From positions 1 through 13,070 of the forward strand of contig CAKTGD010000028.1 of the NCBI GenBank assembly GCA_934561335.1: DNA of 13,070 bases, given 5' to 3'. The notes under the pieces are model-generated. The model made no database searches. It saw nothing but the letters and a program-made list of their open reading frames with translations, and was not told where the DNA came from. Positions 6,726 through 13,023 of the stretch are shown in pieces. The translations under genes and the position numbers were made by a program. How positions within the stretch are numbered: the stretch's first letter is position 1; each line of letters starts with the position of its first letter. The stretch comes from an uncultured Oscillospiraceae bacterium (GTDB lineage Bacteria; Bacillota_A; Clostridia; Oscillospirales; Oscillospiraceae).

Positions 6726-7437
6726 ATTTTGCCGTGTGCTGCTTTCGATACTCTGTGGGAAGCACGCCGTAGGTCTCTTTAAAAGCAGCGGTAAAGCGGC
6801 TGGGGCTTTCATAGCCTACTGCTTGTGCGACAGCGGCGATATCCTGCTGACTTTTGATCAGCAGCAGCGCTGCCTGCTCCATACGGTGCTGCTTTACATG
6901 GGCGGCAATAGTGGTGCCATACACCTTTTTAAATACCTGCTTGAGGGTGGTGGTATTTATCAGAAATCGGTGGGAAAGCTCTTCGATAGTAATCCGCTCT
7001 GAGAGATGCTCGACCAGATATGCGTGTACGCTGCGGATAACCTGTTCCTGCGAACCCTGATAGTCCACTTCTTTTTCCGGACAGGTGATTTCCATCACCT
7101 GTTCTACGATCTCGTGCAGCAGTCGGATCTGCACGGTATCAGCTGCCCTGTAATAGACTTCTTTTCCGATGCGGCGGCTTTCCAGCAGGCCGCTGTCTGT
7201 CAGCGAACGAAGATGGTGCGATATGGCAGGACTGGACATGTCCAGCATGGCGGCGATGTTGATCACGCATTCCTCTTGATGGCTCAGCAGCCAAAAAATG
7301 CGGATGCGGGTGGGGTCGCTCAGCTGCTTGAATATGTCTGAAACGGATGAAAAATGCGGCAGATTCAACAGCTCGCGGTGCAAGCTGGCGGCGTATTCTT
7401 CTTCACCGTGATGATGTGGCAGCGAAAACTCTGGCAT
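6724..7437 (-). CDS. ArsR-AraC fused transcriptional regulator, putative metal sensor
   Basis: The 237-aa protein joins two DNA-binding modules. Residues about 30-118 are an ArsR/SmtB winged helix: helix DPTRIRIFWLL, recognition helix SSPAISHHLRSL (68-79) and wing SRRIGKEVYYRA. Residues about 134-234 are an AraC-type double HTH ending in the usual GYESPSRFTAAFKETYGVLPTEYRK. ArsR proteins normally end near residue 120, so the AraC half is an added domain rather than a sensor. Possible metal ligands are the HHH cluster at 8-10, C57 in the helix-3 position used by ArsR, and D100, H108 and C119 near helix 5. The start is ATG with AGGAGG eight bases upstream. It is divergent from a Zn/Cd-type ATPase operon whose promoter it probably controls, together with its own. 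The inducing ion is not determined. Confidence 0.88.
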   Translation of the reverse strand: MPEFSLPHHHGEEEYAASLHRELLNLPHFSSVSDIFKQLSDPTRIRIFWLLSHQEECVINIAAMLDMSSPAISHHLRSLTDSGLLESRRIGKEVYYRAADTVQIRLLHEIVEQVMEITCPEKEVDYQGSQEQVIRSVHAYLVEHLSERITIEELSHRFLINTTTLKQVFKKVYGTTIAAHVKQHRMEQAALLLIKSQQDIAAVAQAVGYESPSRFTAAFKETYGVLPTEYRKQHTAK

Positions 7438-7502
7438 GTGTTTTCCTCCTGTCTATTTTGGAAATTCCCATCGCCTTTCTGGAAGTATCCGGGCGGAGCG
7501 GC

Positions 7503-7531
7503 TTGTATTCTTAATTTTTATTCAGTATACT
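7503..7531 (+). promoter_or_regulatory. Promoter of the HMA-ATPase operon
   Basis: TTGTAT (7503-7508) is followed after exactly 17 bases by TATACT (7526-7531). This places the start of transcription near 7538, just before the dyad at 7542-7563. Confidence 0.65.
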
Positions 7532-7552
7532 ATGGCTATAACAATTAAGCAA
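7524..7552 (-). promoter_or_regulatory. Promoter of the ArsR-AraC regulator
   Basis: On the minus strand TTGCTT (7552-7547) is followed after 17 bases by TATACT (7529-7524). Its -10 overlaps the plus-strand -10 through the palindrome AGTATACT (7524-7531), and its -35 lies inside the dyad. Confidence 0.55.
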
Positions 7553-7563
7553 GCATTTAATTG
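7542..7563. promoter_or_regulatory. Operator-like dyad CAATTAA-N8-TTAATTG
   Basis: A perfect 7-bp inverted repeat (7542-7548 and 7557-7563) with an 8-bp spacer lies just downstream of the plus-strand start site and over the minus-strand -35. Size and position fit an ArsR-family operator able to repress both promoters. Confidence 0.6.
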
Positions 7564-7612
7564 AGGCGTGACTTAAAGGGTGCTTGCGGAATAAAATCAG
7601 GAGGAGCTAAAC

Positions 7613-7831
7613 ATGAAAAAGACCTATAAGATCGAGGTTGACTGCGCCAATTGCGCCAACCTGATGGAAGAAGCGGCCGGCAAAACTGATGGCGTTGCCA
7701 GCGTGGTCGTCAATTTCATGACGCAGAAGATGGTGGTGGAGTTTTCCGATGGCGCCGATCCTAAGGCTGTCATGAAGAGTGTGCTGAAAGCCTGCAAAAA
7801 GGTGGAACCGGACTGCGAGATCGAATTGTAA
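7613..7831 (+). CDS. Free-standing heavy-metal-associated (HMA) domain protein
   Basis: The 72-aa protein is a single ferredoxin-like HMA domain with metal motif D10-C11-A-N-C14. The DCANC form, with an acidic residue before the first cysteine, is typical of Zn/Cd/Pb-transporting systems (ZntA/CadA N-termini), whereas copper chaperones usually read GMTCxxC. It probably binds the metal in the cytosol and passes it to the ATPase encoded 38 bases downstream, which has no HMA domain of its own. The start has AGGAGG eight bases upstream. It is the first gene of a two-gene operon divergent from the ArsR-AraC regulator. Confidence 0.9.
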   Translation: MKKTYKIEVDCANCANLMEEAAGKTDGVASVVVNFMTQKMVVEFSDGADPKAVMKSVLKACKKVEPDCEIEL

Positions 7832-7869
7832 TATTTCTCTGGCTCCGGAAAAAGACAGGGGTGAATGAT

Positions 7870-9750
7870 ATGACAAAAAAACAAAAGGTGATGCTTACCC
7901 GTATTGCTGTGACAACGGCTGTGCTGGTGGCACTGCACTTTATCACCTTGCCCGGAATGGCGCGGCTGGCAGCCTATTTGGCGGTCTATCTGGTGATTGG
8001 CTATGATATCCTGCGTAAGGCTGCTCTGGGGATTGCCCATGGCCGCGCGTTTGATGAGAATTTTTTGATGGCGCTGGCTACGCTGGGTGCATTTTTTCTG
8101 GCTGTCTGGACAAAAAGCGGCGACTATGTCGAGGGGATTGCCGTTATGCTGTTCTACCAGATCGGAGAACTGTTTCAGAGCTATGCGGTTGGTAAGAGCC
8201 GCCGCAACATCAGCGCGCTGATGGATATCCGTCCTGATTACGCCAATATTGAGCGGGATGGAACGCTTGAGCAGGTAGACCCGGACGAGGTGGCTGTCGG
8301 CAGTGTTATTGTTGTGCAGCCCGGTGAGAAGGTGCCTCTGGATGGCGTTGTGATAGATGGCAGCGCCAGCTTGAATACCAGCGCGCTTACCGGCGAGAGC
8401 GTCCCCCGTGATGTGAAGGAGGGGGATGGGATCATCAGCGGGTGCATTGACATGAGCGGTGTACTGAAGATTCGTACAACCAAGGAATTTGGAGAGTCCA
8501 CGGTCTCCAAGATTCTGGATCTGGTGGAAAACGCCAGCTCCCGCAAATCCCGTTCTGAGGCGTTCATTTCCCGCTTTGCCCGTATCTATACACCGGCTGT
8601 ATGTGCGGGTGCACTGGTGCTGGCGCTTGTTGTGCCGCTGGTGCGTATGGTATTGGGCATGGATGGACTGTGGGTCAGCTGGATCTACCGCGCTCTGACC
8701 TTCCTGGTGGTCAGCTGCCCCTGTGCGCTGGTGATCAGCATTCCACTCAGTTTTTTTGCGGGCATTGGCGGCGCCAGCAAGGAGGGTATCCTGATTAAAG
8801 GCTCCAACTATCTGGAAGAACTTTCTCAGACTCGCTGTGTTGTATTCGATAAGACGGGCACGCTGACACAAGGCGTTTTCGAGGTTACAGCTGTGCATCA
8901 TAACCAGCTGGAAGAGAAGAAGCTGCTGGAATATGCGGCGCTGGCGGAGTGTGCCTCATCTCACCCGATCAGCAAAAGTCTGCAAAAAGCATATGGAAAG
9001 CCGATCGACCGCTCGCGTGTAACGGATATTGAGGAAATCAGTGGTTACGGCATCGTGGCAAAGGTGGATGGGCATTGTGTGGCGGCAGGGAATAGTAAGC
9101 TGATGGAGAAACTGACGGTTTCCTATTGTAGCTGCCACAGTGTTGGAACGATCATTCACATGGCGATTGACGGACAATATGCAGGGCACATCGTCATATC
9201 GGATGTGGTAAAGCCTCATGCCGGAGCGGCAATCGCGGCGCTGAAAAAGCGCGGCGTTGAAAAGACTGTCATGCTGACAGGGGATACACAGGCCGTTGCG
9301 GAGCATGTGGCGGCGGAGCTGGGCATAGATGAGGTGCGCAGCGAGCTGCTGCCCGGCGACAAGGTGGCGGAACTGGAGAAGCTGCTGACACAGTGCAGCA
9401 GCAAGGCCAAGTTGGCCTTTGTGGGCGATGGCATCAATGATGCGCCTGTATTGACCCGAGCAGATATCGGCATCGCCATGGGTGCAATGGGTAGTGATGC
9501 GGCGATTGAGGCGGCTGACGTTGTGCTGATGGACGATGATCCCATGCAGATTGCCAAAGCAATCGGAATTTCCCGTAAATGTATCGGTATCGTAAAGCAG
9601 AATATTGTATTTTCGCTGGTGGTAAAGTTTGCCTGCCTTGCGCTGACTGCGGCAGGCCTTGCAAATATGTGGGCGGCAATCTTCGCTGACGTGGGTGTAA
9701 TGATATTGGCGGTGCTTAACGCAGTGCGCGCGTTGCGGTATCAAGAGTGA
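7870..9750 (+). CDS. P1B-type heavy-metal-translocating ATPase (Zn/Cd/Pb type)
   Basis: The 626-aa P-type ATPase exports divalent soft metals across the cytoplasmic membrane. Visible motifs are TGES (174-177, actuator), C283-P-C285 in the transport helix (SCPCALVISIPLSFF), DKTGTLT with phosphorylated D327, the HP motif (365-366, SSHPIS), TGD (470-472) and GDGINDAP (519-526). K586 and D607 (ADVGV) in the last two helices match the P1B-2 signature of ZntA/CadA. The protein begins directly with membrane helices and has no N-terminal HMA domain. An unusual C420-S-C-H423 sits in the nucleotide-binding domain. I chose the ATG at 7870 because AGGGGTGA lies five bases upstream; a GTG at 7861 is possible. 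No clear terminator follows. Zn versus Cd, Pb or Co cannot be settled from sequence. Confidence 0.94.
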   Translation: MTKKQKVMLTRIAVTTAVLVALHFITLPGMARLAAYLAVYLVIGYDILRKAALGIAHGRAFDENFLMALATLGAFFLAVWTKSGDYVEGIAVMLFYQIGELFQSYAVGKSRRNISALMDIRPDYANIERDGTLEQVDPDEVAVGSVIVVQPGEKVPLDGVVIDGSASLNTSALTGESVPRDVKEGDGIISGCIDMSGVLKIRTTKEFGESTVSKILDLVENASSRKSRSEAFISRFARIYTPAVCAGALVLALVVPLVRMVLGMDGLWVSWIYRALTFLVVSCPCALVISIPLSFFAGIGGASKEGILIKGSNYLEELSQTRCVVFDKTGTLTQGVFEVTAVHHNQLEEKKLLEYAALAECASSHPISKSLQKAYGKPIDRSRVTDIEEISGYGIVAKVDGHCVAAGNSKLMEKLTVSYCSCHSVGTIIHMAIDGQYAGHIVISDVVKPHAGAAIAALKKRGVEKTVMLTGDTQAVAEHVAAELGIDEVRSELLPGDKVAELEKLLTQCSSKAKLAFVGDGINDAPVLTRADIGIAMGAMGSDAAIEAADVVLMDDDPMQIAKAIGISRKCIGIVKQNIVFSLVVKFACLALTAAGLANMWAAIFADVGVMILAVLNAVRALRYQE

Positions 9751-9865
9751 ATACCTGCGCCTGAAACAGTGGGAATAATCCGCGGCGTCTTGTCGGTACT
9801 GCGTGAAATTTTGCAAGAATGCGCATTAGAATCGCTGATTATAGTTAAATATGCATAATAGAACC

Positions 9866-9893
9866 TTGCAGGTTGAGACGAATATGTTATAAT
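9866..9893 (+). promoter_or_regulatory. Extended -10 promoter for the Cys/His-motif membrane protein
   Basis: TTGCAG (9866-9871), a 16-base spacer and TGTTATAAT, an extended -10 whose TATAAT is at 9888-9893. The start codon at 9934 lies about 34 bases after the predicted start site. Confidence 0.8.
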
Positions 9894-9933
9894 ATAACGT
9901 ATCCGGAAGAACTGAGCGGGGGAGGCGTGCATT

Positions 9934-10347
9934 ATGTCACGTTTTCGGGAAAAGTGGGAAAAATATGGCCCTCGTCTGGGGATCATTGCCATTGCCGCGT
10001 TTGCACTGATCAGCACAATCGTTATTGCATTACGGATTCAGGAAGAGGTTCGTCAGAACAGTTTTTCGGTATATGCCGCCCTTGCTGAAGAACGCCGGGC
10101 TGAAATGGCGGAAAATGAGCGCCTGCAACAACAGACCGATGCGGCGTTGGAGACAACGGTGGAGAGTACTGCCAGAGAGACAATAGCCGGAGAAACGACA
10201 GATGGAGCGGAACAACTGATCTATGCCGCTCCCAGCGGGAAACGGTATCATAATAACCCGCAATGTCCCGGCAAAAACAGTGTGCCGATCACATGGGACG
10301 ATGTGCAGCGGCGTGGACTGACGCCATGCAAGAAATGCGTGAAATAG
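9934..10347 (+). CDS. Single-pass membrane protein with C-terminal Ada-like Cys/His motif
   Basis: The 137-aa protein has a basic N-terminus, one membrane helix (about 15-33), a charged helical segment likely to form a coiled coil (about 48-66), a Thr/Glu-rich linker (about 67-93) and a C-terminal module. The module reads SGKRYH (101-106), C111-P-G, then P-C132-K-K-C135. H106, C111, C132 and C135 look like four zinc ligands. The pattern resembles the small Ada-like metal-binding tails often found at the C-termini of secreted nucleases and uncharacterised Firmicutes membrane proteins. The module would lie outside if the N-terminus is in, as the basic start suggests. GGGGGAGG precedes the ATG, and promoter and terminator make it a single-gene unit. 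The function is unknown. Confidence 0.85.
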   Translation: MSRFREKWEKYGPRLGIIAIAAFALISTIVIALRIQEEVRQNSFSVYAALAEERRAEMAENERLQQQTDAALETTVESTARETIAGETTDGAEQLIYAAPSGKRYHNNPQCPGKNSVPITWDDVQRRGLTPCKKCVK

Positions 10348-10348
10348 G

Positions 10349-10388
10349 GAAGAGGACGATCTCAGATCGCCCTCTTCTCCGTTTGTTT
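10349..10388 (+). terminator. Intrinsic terminator, weak T tract
   Basis: GAAGAGG (10349-10355) pairs with CCTCTTC (10371-10377), and an inner CGATC/GATCG stem is separated by one mismatch. TCCGTTTGTTTT follows. It begins one base after the stop codon. Confidence 0.75.
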
Positions 10389-10503
10389 TGCGTAATTTGC
10401 CCTTTTTGCCGGATGTGCAAGACCCGAAAAGAGTGATCCTTTGCAATGCGAGCCATAAATGCTGGGAGAACGGAATATATTCCCTTCAAGGGAGGTAATA
10501 AAA

Positions 10504-10926
10504 ATGTCGTGGAAAACACTGTTTGGAAAGGCCACTTGGGTTGGGTTGGTGCTGGCTGTGGCGGTGCTGTTACTGGGCATATTGGCGGGCAGTTTGCTGG
10601 TGGTAAGGCGTATATTCCCGGCGGAAGGTATGGCGCTGTGGACGGCTGGCAGCTGTTGTCTGGCGGCCGCGGTGGGCGGATGCATAGCCGGAAAGGGAGG
10701 GAGAGGGTTGCAGGCTTTCTTGGTAGCCGTCTTGCTGTATGTCGCCATGTGGCTTGTGGCCCTGTCAATATCTGAACCGTTGGATTTTTCAGCCAACGGA
10801 CCTAAAATGACCTGTGCGGTAATAGGGGGCGGCTTCATATCCTGTCTGCTGTGCCGCGGCGGGAAAAGAAAGAGAAAATCGGGCAAGGCATCAACTGTCA
10901 GGCATCACCGGCGAAGGATGATATAA
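10504..10926 (+). CDS. TIGR04086/DUF3792-like four-helix membrane protein
   Basis: The 140-aa protein has about four membrane segments (about 11-34, 44-63, 68-88 and 103-118) and ends in a strongly basic tail (GGKRKRKSGKAS and RHHRRR) expected in the cytoplasm. Length, four-helix pattern and the glycine-rich second helix (AAAVGGCIAGK) resemble the TIGR04086 family (DUF3792, related to Bacillus YrzE), which has no known function. In many Clostridia that family sits near yajC and the SCIFF peptide genes; neither is here. GGGAGG lies nine bases before the ATG at 10504, which decides the start over an upstream ATG at 10459 with no SD. No terminator with a good T tract follows. Family assignment is from general resemblance. 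Confidence 0.75.
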   Translation: MSWKTLFGKATWVGLVLAVAVLLLGILAGSLLVVRRIFPAEGMALWTAGSCCLAAAVGGCIAGKGGRGLQAFLVAVLLYVAMWLVALSISEPLDFSANGPKMTCAVIGGGFISCLLCRGGKRKRKSGKASTVRHHRRRMI

Positions 10927-11111
10927 TGCGCATTGTTGTCAAAATCACGAAAAGGGAATTTTAACCGATTTATGAACAGCCGGCTGCACCTGAAGCGAGA
11001 GGGAAGGAGAGCGCCCATAGATTTCAAGATATGGGGCTGTGCCTTTTCATCGAGGCACCACATATCGGCTTTGAGCAGGACTGCACATAAGATGGTTTTA
11101 CCGGTAGACGA

Positions 11112-11149
11112 AGTTTACATAAAGTAGTTTACATAATACGTTCACATAA
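11112..11149. repeat. Tandem AGTTTACATAA repeats matching a dif XerD arm
   Basis: AGTTTACATAA occurs exactly at 11112-11122 and 11126-11136, with a 9/11 version (CGTTCACATAA) at 11139-11149 and a degenerate ATTTACAAAA after it. The reverse complement, TTATGTAAACT, is the XerD-side arm of the Bacillus subtilis dif site as I recall it. The copies are in direct orientation and no XerC-type arm is placed opposite, so this is not a complete dif. Confidence 0.6.
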
Positions 11150-11167
11150 TTTACAAAAATAAATGAA

Positions 11168-11189
11168 TTTGCGCAAAGCCCTTGCGCAA
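11168..11189. repeat. 20-nt intergenic motif, copy 2, extended hairpin
   Basis: The same TTTGCGCAAA-N3-CTTGCGC arrangement as at 2426-2445. This copy continues to TTGCGCAA, so it forms an 8-bp stem (TTGCGCAA twice, each self-complementary) around AGCCC. Confidence 0.55.
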
Positions 11190-11230
11190 CGGTACAATTT
11201 GCCCTATAGTATTGATTAAACATTATGTGC

Positions 11231-11259
11231 TTCTATTCGGTCAGCTTGTCTCATATAGT
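11231..11259 (+). promoter_or_regulatory. Candidate sigma-E-type promoter of spoIIM
   Basis: TTCTATT (11231-11237), 14 bases, then CATATAGT (11252-11259) resembles the sigma-E pattern (ATATT-like -35, CATACA-T-like -10) with family-typical spacing. It lies just upstream of spoIIM, a sigma-E-dependent gene in Bacillus. Confidence 0.4.
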
Positions 11260-11281
11260 AGGGCGAGGCGGGTGATAGACC

Positions 11282-11881
11282 ATGAACATGCGCAAGAAGC
11301 GACACAGAGCACAGGCATCAACGCCGCAAAGTTTTCGGATGGTGATGCTGTGTGCCTTTTTTGCGGTTGGCATAGTTGCCGGCCATGTGGTACAATATGC
11401 GCTTATGGGAGACAGCAGCGAAGAGCTTTCTTCTTATTTGCAGGGTTATGCTGCTGTTTTGACACAAGAGGCGGAAGGCACGCCATCTGCCTTGCGTGTT
11501 CTGTCGGTCTATTTGCGTGACCCGCTGCTGCTTTTTTTGCTGGGATATTGTACTTTTGGCGCCGCAGCAATTCCCATGATATGTGTTTTTCATGGGTTTA
11601 CGCTGTCTTTTGCTGTCAGCTGCTTTTCGTTCCTATCGAATGGAAAAGGGCCTCTTCTGGCTTTGACTGCATTCGGCCTGCGCGGTGTGGCGGCATTGCC
11701 TTGTATGCTGATCATTGCGCAATATTCTTTTGAAAAAGCACTGGATGGACCGGGAGGCGGAAGCAGACCGCCGCGCCTGTTGCGCCGCAGGGTATTGGCC
11801 TGCTTTGCGGTGTTGTTGCTTTGTGCGCTGCTGGAGATAACAGTGATACCAAAGCTGCTTTTGCTGCTGATTACACCTTGA
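11282..11881 (+). CDS. spoIIM: Stage II sporulation protein M
   Basis: The 199-aa membrane protein has an N-terminal helix (about 19-41), an extracytoplasmic loop (about 42-80) and further membrane segments at about 82-117, 124-148 and 171-197. The block IPMICVFHGFTLSFAVSCF followed by GKGPLLALTAFGLRGVAALP matches the SpoIIM (PF01944) core. In Bacillus, SpoIIM with SpoIID and SpoIIP forms the machine that thins septal peptidoglycan and drives engulfment of the forespore; it is made in the mother cell. Its position 20 bases upstream of xerD resembles the Bacillus spoIIM-xerD neighbourhood, which strengthens the call. The start is ATG at 11282, with GGGTGA six bases upstream; the ATG at 11288 is less well spaced. 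It implies an endospore-forming lineage. Confidence 0.85.
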   Translation: MNMRKKRHRAQASTPQSFRMVMLCAFFAVGIVAGHVVQYALMGDSSEELSSYLQGYAAVLTQEAEGTPSALRVLSVYLRDPLLLFLLGYCTFGAAAIPMICVFHGFTLSFAVSCFSFLSNGKGPLLALTAFGLRGVAALPCMLIIAQYSFEKALDGPGGGSRPPRLLRRRVLACFAVLLLCALLEITVIPKLLLLLITP

Positions 11882-11901
11882 AGGGGAGGAGGGGACTGTA
11901 T

Positions 11902-12786
11902 ATGATAGACTATGTTGCGGAATATACCCGATATCTGTCAGAGGAAAAACATGCACAGGTCAATACGGTCAGCTCCTATATCCGAGACTTGAATCAGTTC
12001 CGGGCATGGCTGTTGTCCAATGGGGTCACAGATCTGAGACGTGTGCGGAAAGAAAATGTGAATGCTTATTTGCAGTATATGGGCTGTAAGGGAAAATCGC
12101 CTGCCACGATAACTCGCTCAACTGCGTCCATTCGTTCATTTTACCGATATATGATGCAGCGCGGCACAATGAAGCAGAATCCTGCCAAAGCGGTGGCTGC
12201 GGCAAAGGTAGAACGTAAGTATCCCGAGATTCTTACCGGGCGAGAAGTAGAGTTATTCCTTGAGCAGCCCAAGTGCGTGGATGATAAAGGCTTTCGGGAT
12301 CATGCCATGCTGGAGCTGCTGTACGCCACCGGTATCCGTGTTTCTGAACTGATCGGCATGAATGTCGAGGATGTAAACCTGACAGTGGGCTTTATCCGCT
12401 GTATTGGTCACGGGAAAGAGCGCATTATTCCGCTGTATGCCGCCGCAGTCAAGGCTCTGCGGGATTATATGGAGCTTGTTCGTCCACGGATTATTGCCGA
12501 GGAGGGCGAGCGCGCTCTGTTTGTCAACATGAACGGCGAGCGCATGAGCCGTCAGGGGTTCTGGAAGATCGTGAAATTTTATCAGGAAAAGGCGGAGATC
12601 AATAAAGATATCACGCCGCACACGCTGCGGCACAGCTTTGCAGTACATTTGCTGGAAAACGGGGCAGATCTGCACTCCATTCAGGAAATGCTGGGACATG
12701 CAGATATTTCGTCTACTCAGGTTTATACCCATGTGGTACAAAAGCAGCTCAAGGATGTCTACCAAAAGGCACATCCCCGCGCTTGA
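11902..12786 (+). CDS. xerD: Site-specific tyrosine recombinase XerD
   Basis: XerD with XerC resolves chromosome dimers at dif. The 294-aa protein has an N-terminal SAM-like core-binding domain (about 1-85) and a C-terminal catalytic domain (about 105-290). The catalytic set is complete: R146 (ATGIRVSEL), K172 (GHGKER), H240 and R243 (HTLRHSFA), H266 (MLGHADI) and nucleophile Y275 (TQVYTH). Length matches XerC/XerD (about 295-300 aa), not the longer phage integrases, and no attachment site or phage gene is nearby. The ATG at 11902 has GGGGAGGAGGGG about seven bases upstream; an in-frame TTG at 11821 would overlap spoIIM and is rejected. XerD rather than XerC is supported by the spoIIM linkage. 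Terminator follows. Confidence 0.92.
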   Translation: MIDYVAEYTRYLSEEKHAQVNTVSSYIRDLNQFRAWLLSNGVTDLRRVRKENVNAYLQYMGCKGKSPATITRSTASIRSFYRYMMQRGTMKQNPAKAVAAAKVERKYPEILTGREVELFLEQPKCVDDKGFRDHAMLELLYATGIRVSELIGMNVEDVNLTVGFIRCIGHGKERIIPLYAAAVKALRDYMELVRPRIIAEEGERALFVNMNGERMSRQGFWKIVKFYQEKAEINKDITPHTLRHSFAVHLLENGADLHSIQEMLGHADISSTQVYTHVVQKQLKDVYQKAHPRA

Positions 12787-12802
12787 ATCATCCATCATAC
12801 GG

Positions 12803-12835
12803 AAATGCAGCTCTGTCTGAACAGAGCTGCATTTT
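12803..12835 (+). terminator. Intrinsic terminator of spoIIM-xerD
   Basis: A perfect 14-bp stem, AAATGCAGCTCTGT (12803-12816) with 12821-12834, around loop CTGA, ends in TTTT. It begins 16 bases after the xerD stop. Confidence 0.85.
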
Positions 12836-12899
12836 GACCGGATTCTTTCACGAATGCCTGCGAATGTGGAAAAAGATTCTTTATTTTTGAAAATAATGC

Positions 12900-12928
12900 T
12901 TGCATTTGTCAGATTTTTGTGGTATTCT
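12900..12928 (+). promoter_or_regulatory. Sigma-A promoter of rplS
   Basis: TTGCAT (12900-12905), a 17-base spacer and TATTCT (12923-12928). Transcription would start near 12935. Confidence 0.7.
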
Positions 12929-12934
12929 ATCATG

Positions 12935-13023
12935 GCTTGAAAAGGGCGGTCCTCTGTCGCCGGTGCAAGAATGCACCCCTGTGATGGCGTTATGAACACC
13001 TATAAATACAGGAGGAAAAATCC
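12935..13023 (+). promoter_or_regulatory. Structured rplS leader, possible L19 autoregulatory element
   Basis: The roughly 89-nt 5' leader holds a perfect hairpin GGTGCA-AGAA-TGCACC (12962-12977) immediately after a GGCG/CGCC stem (12945-12948 with 12958-12961). AGGAGG (13010-13015) lies eight bases before the ATG. Firmicutes rplS genes are known to have leader structures; I cannot confirm a match to that family by eye. Confidence 0.45.

Larger units (their letters stand above)
10927..11281 (+). other. 355-bp gene-free region with hairpins and repeats
   Basis: No convincing gene is present. A 64-codon open frame from 10933 starts with TTG, lacks an SD and resembles nothing I know. Two hairpins can form: CCCATA (11014-11019) with TATGGG (11030-11035), and GTGCC (11039-11043) with GGCAC (11054-11058). 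The AT-rich second half holds tandem AGTTTACATAA repeats, the second copy of the TTTGCGCAAA motif and a candidate sporulation promoter. Confidence 0.7.

Noticed and set aside
7624..8901. 425-codon minus-strand frame opposite the HMA and ATPase genes
   Set aside because: Antisense to complete P1B ATPase motifs; Gln/His-rich and without family resemblance.
10933..11127. 64-codon frame after the TIGR04086-like gene
   Set aside because: TTG start, no SD, no recognisable domain; ends inside the tandem repeats.
11112..11149. Complete dif recombination site
   Set aside because: The arms are in direct, not inverted, orientation, with no 6-bp centre or XerC-type arm.
11902..12786. Phage or integron integrase
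   Set aside because: Length, the complete XerD motif set, spoIIM linkage and lack of mobile-element genes or att repeats fit a housekeeping XerD.
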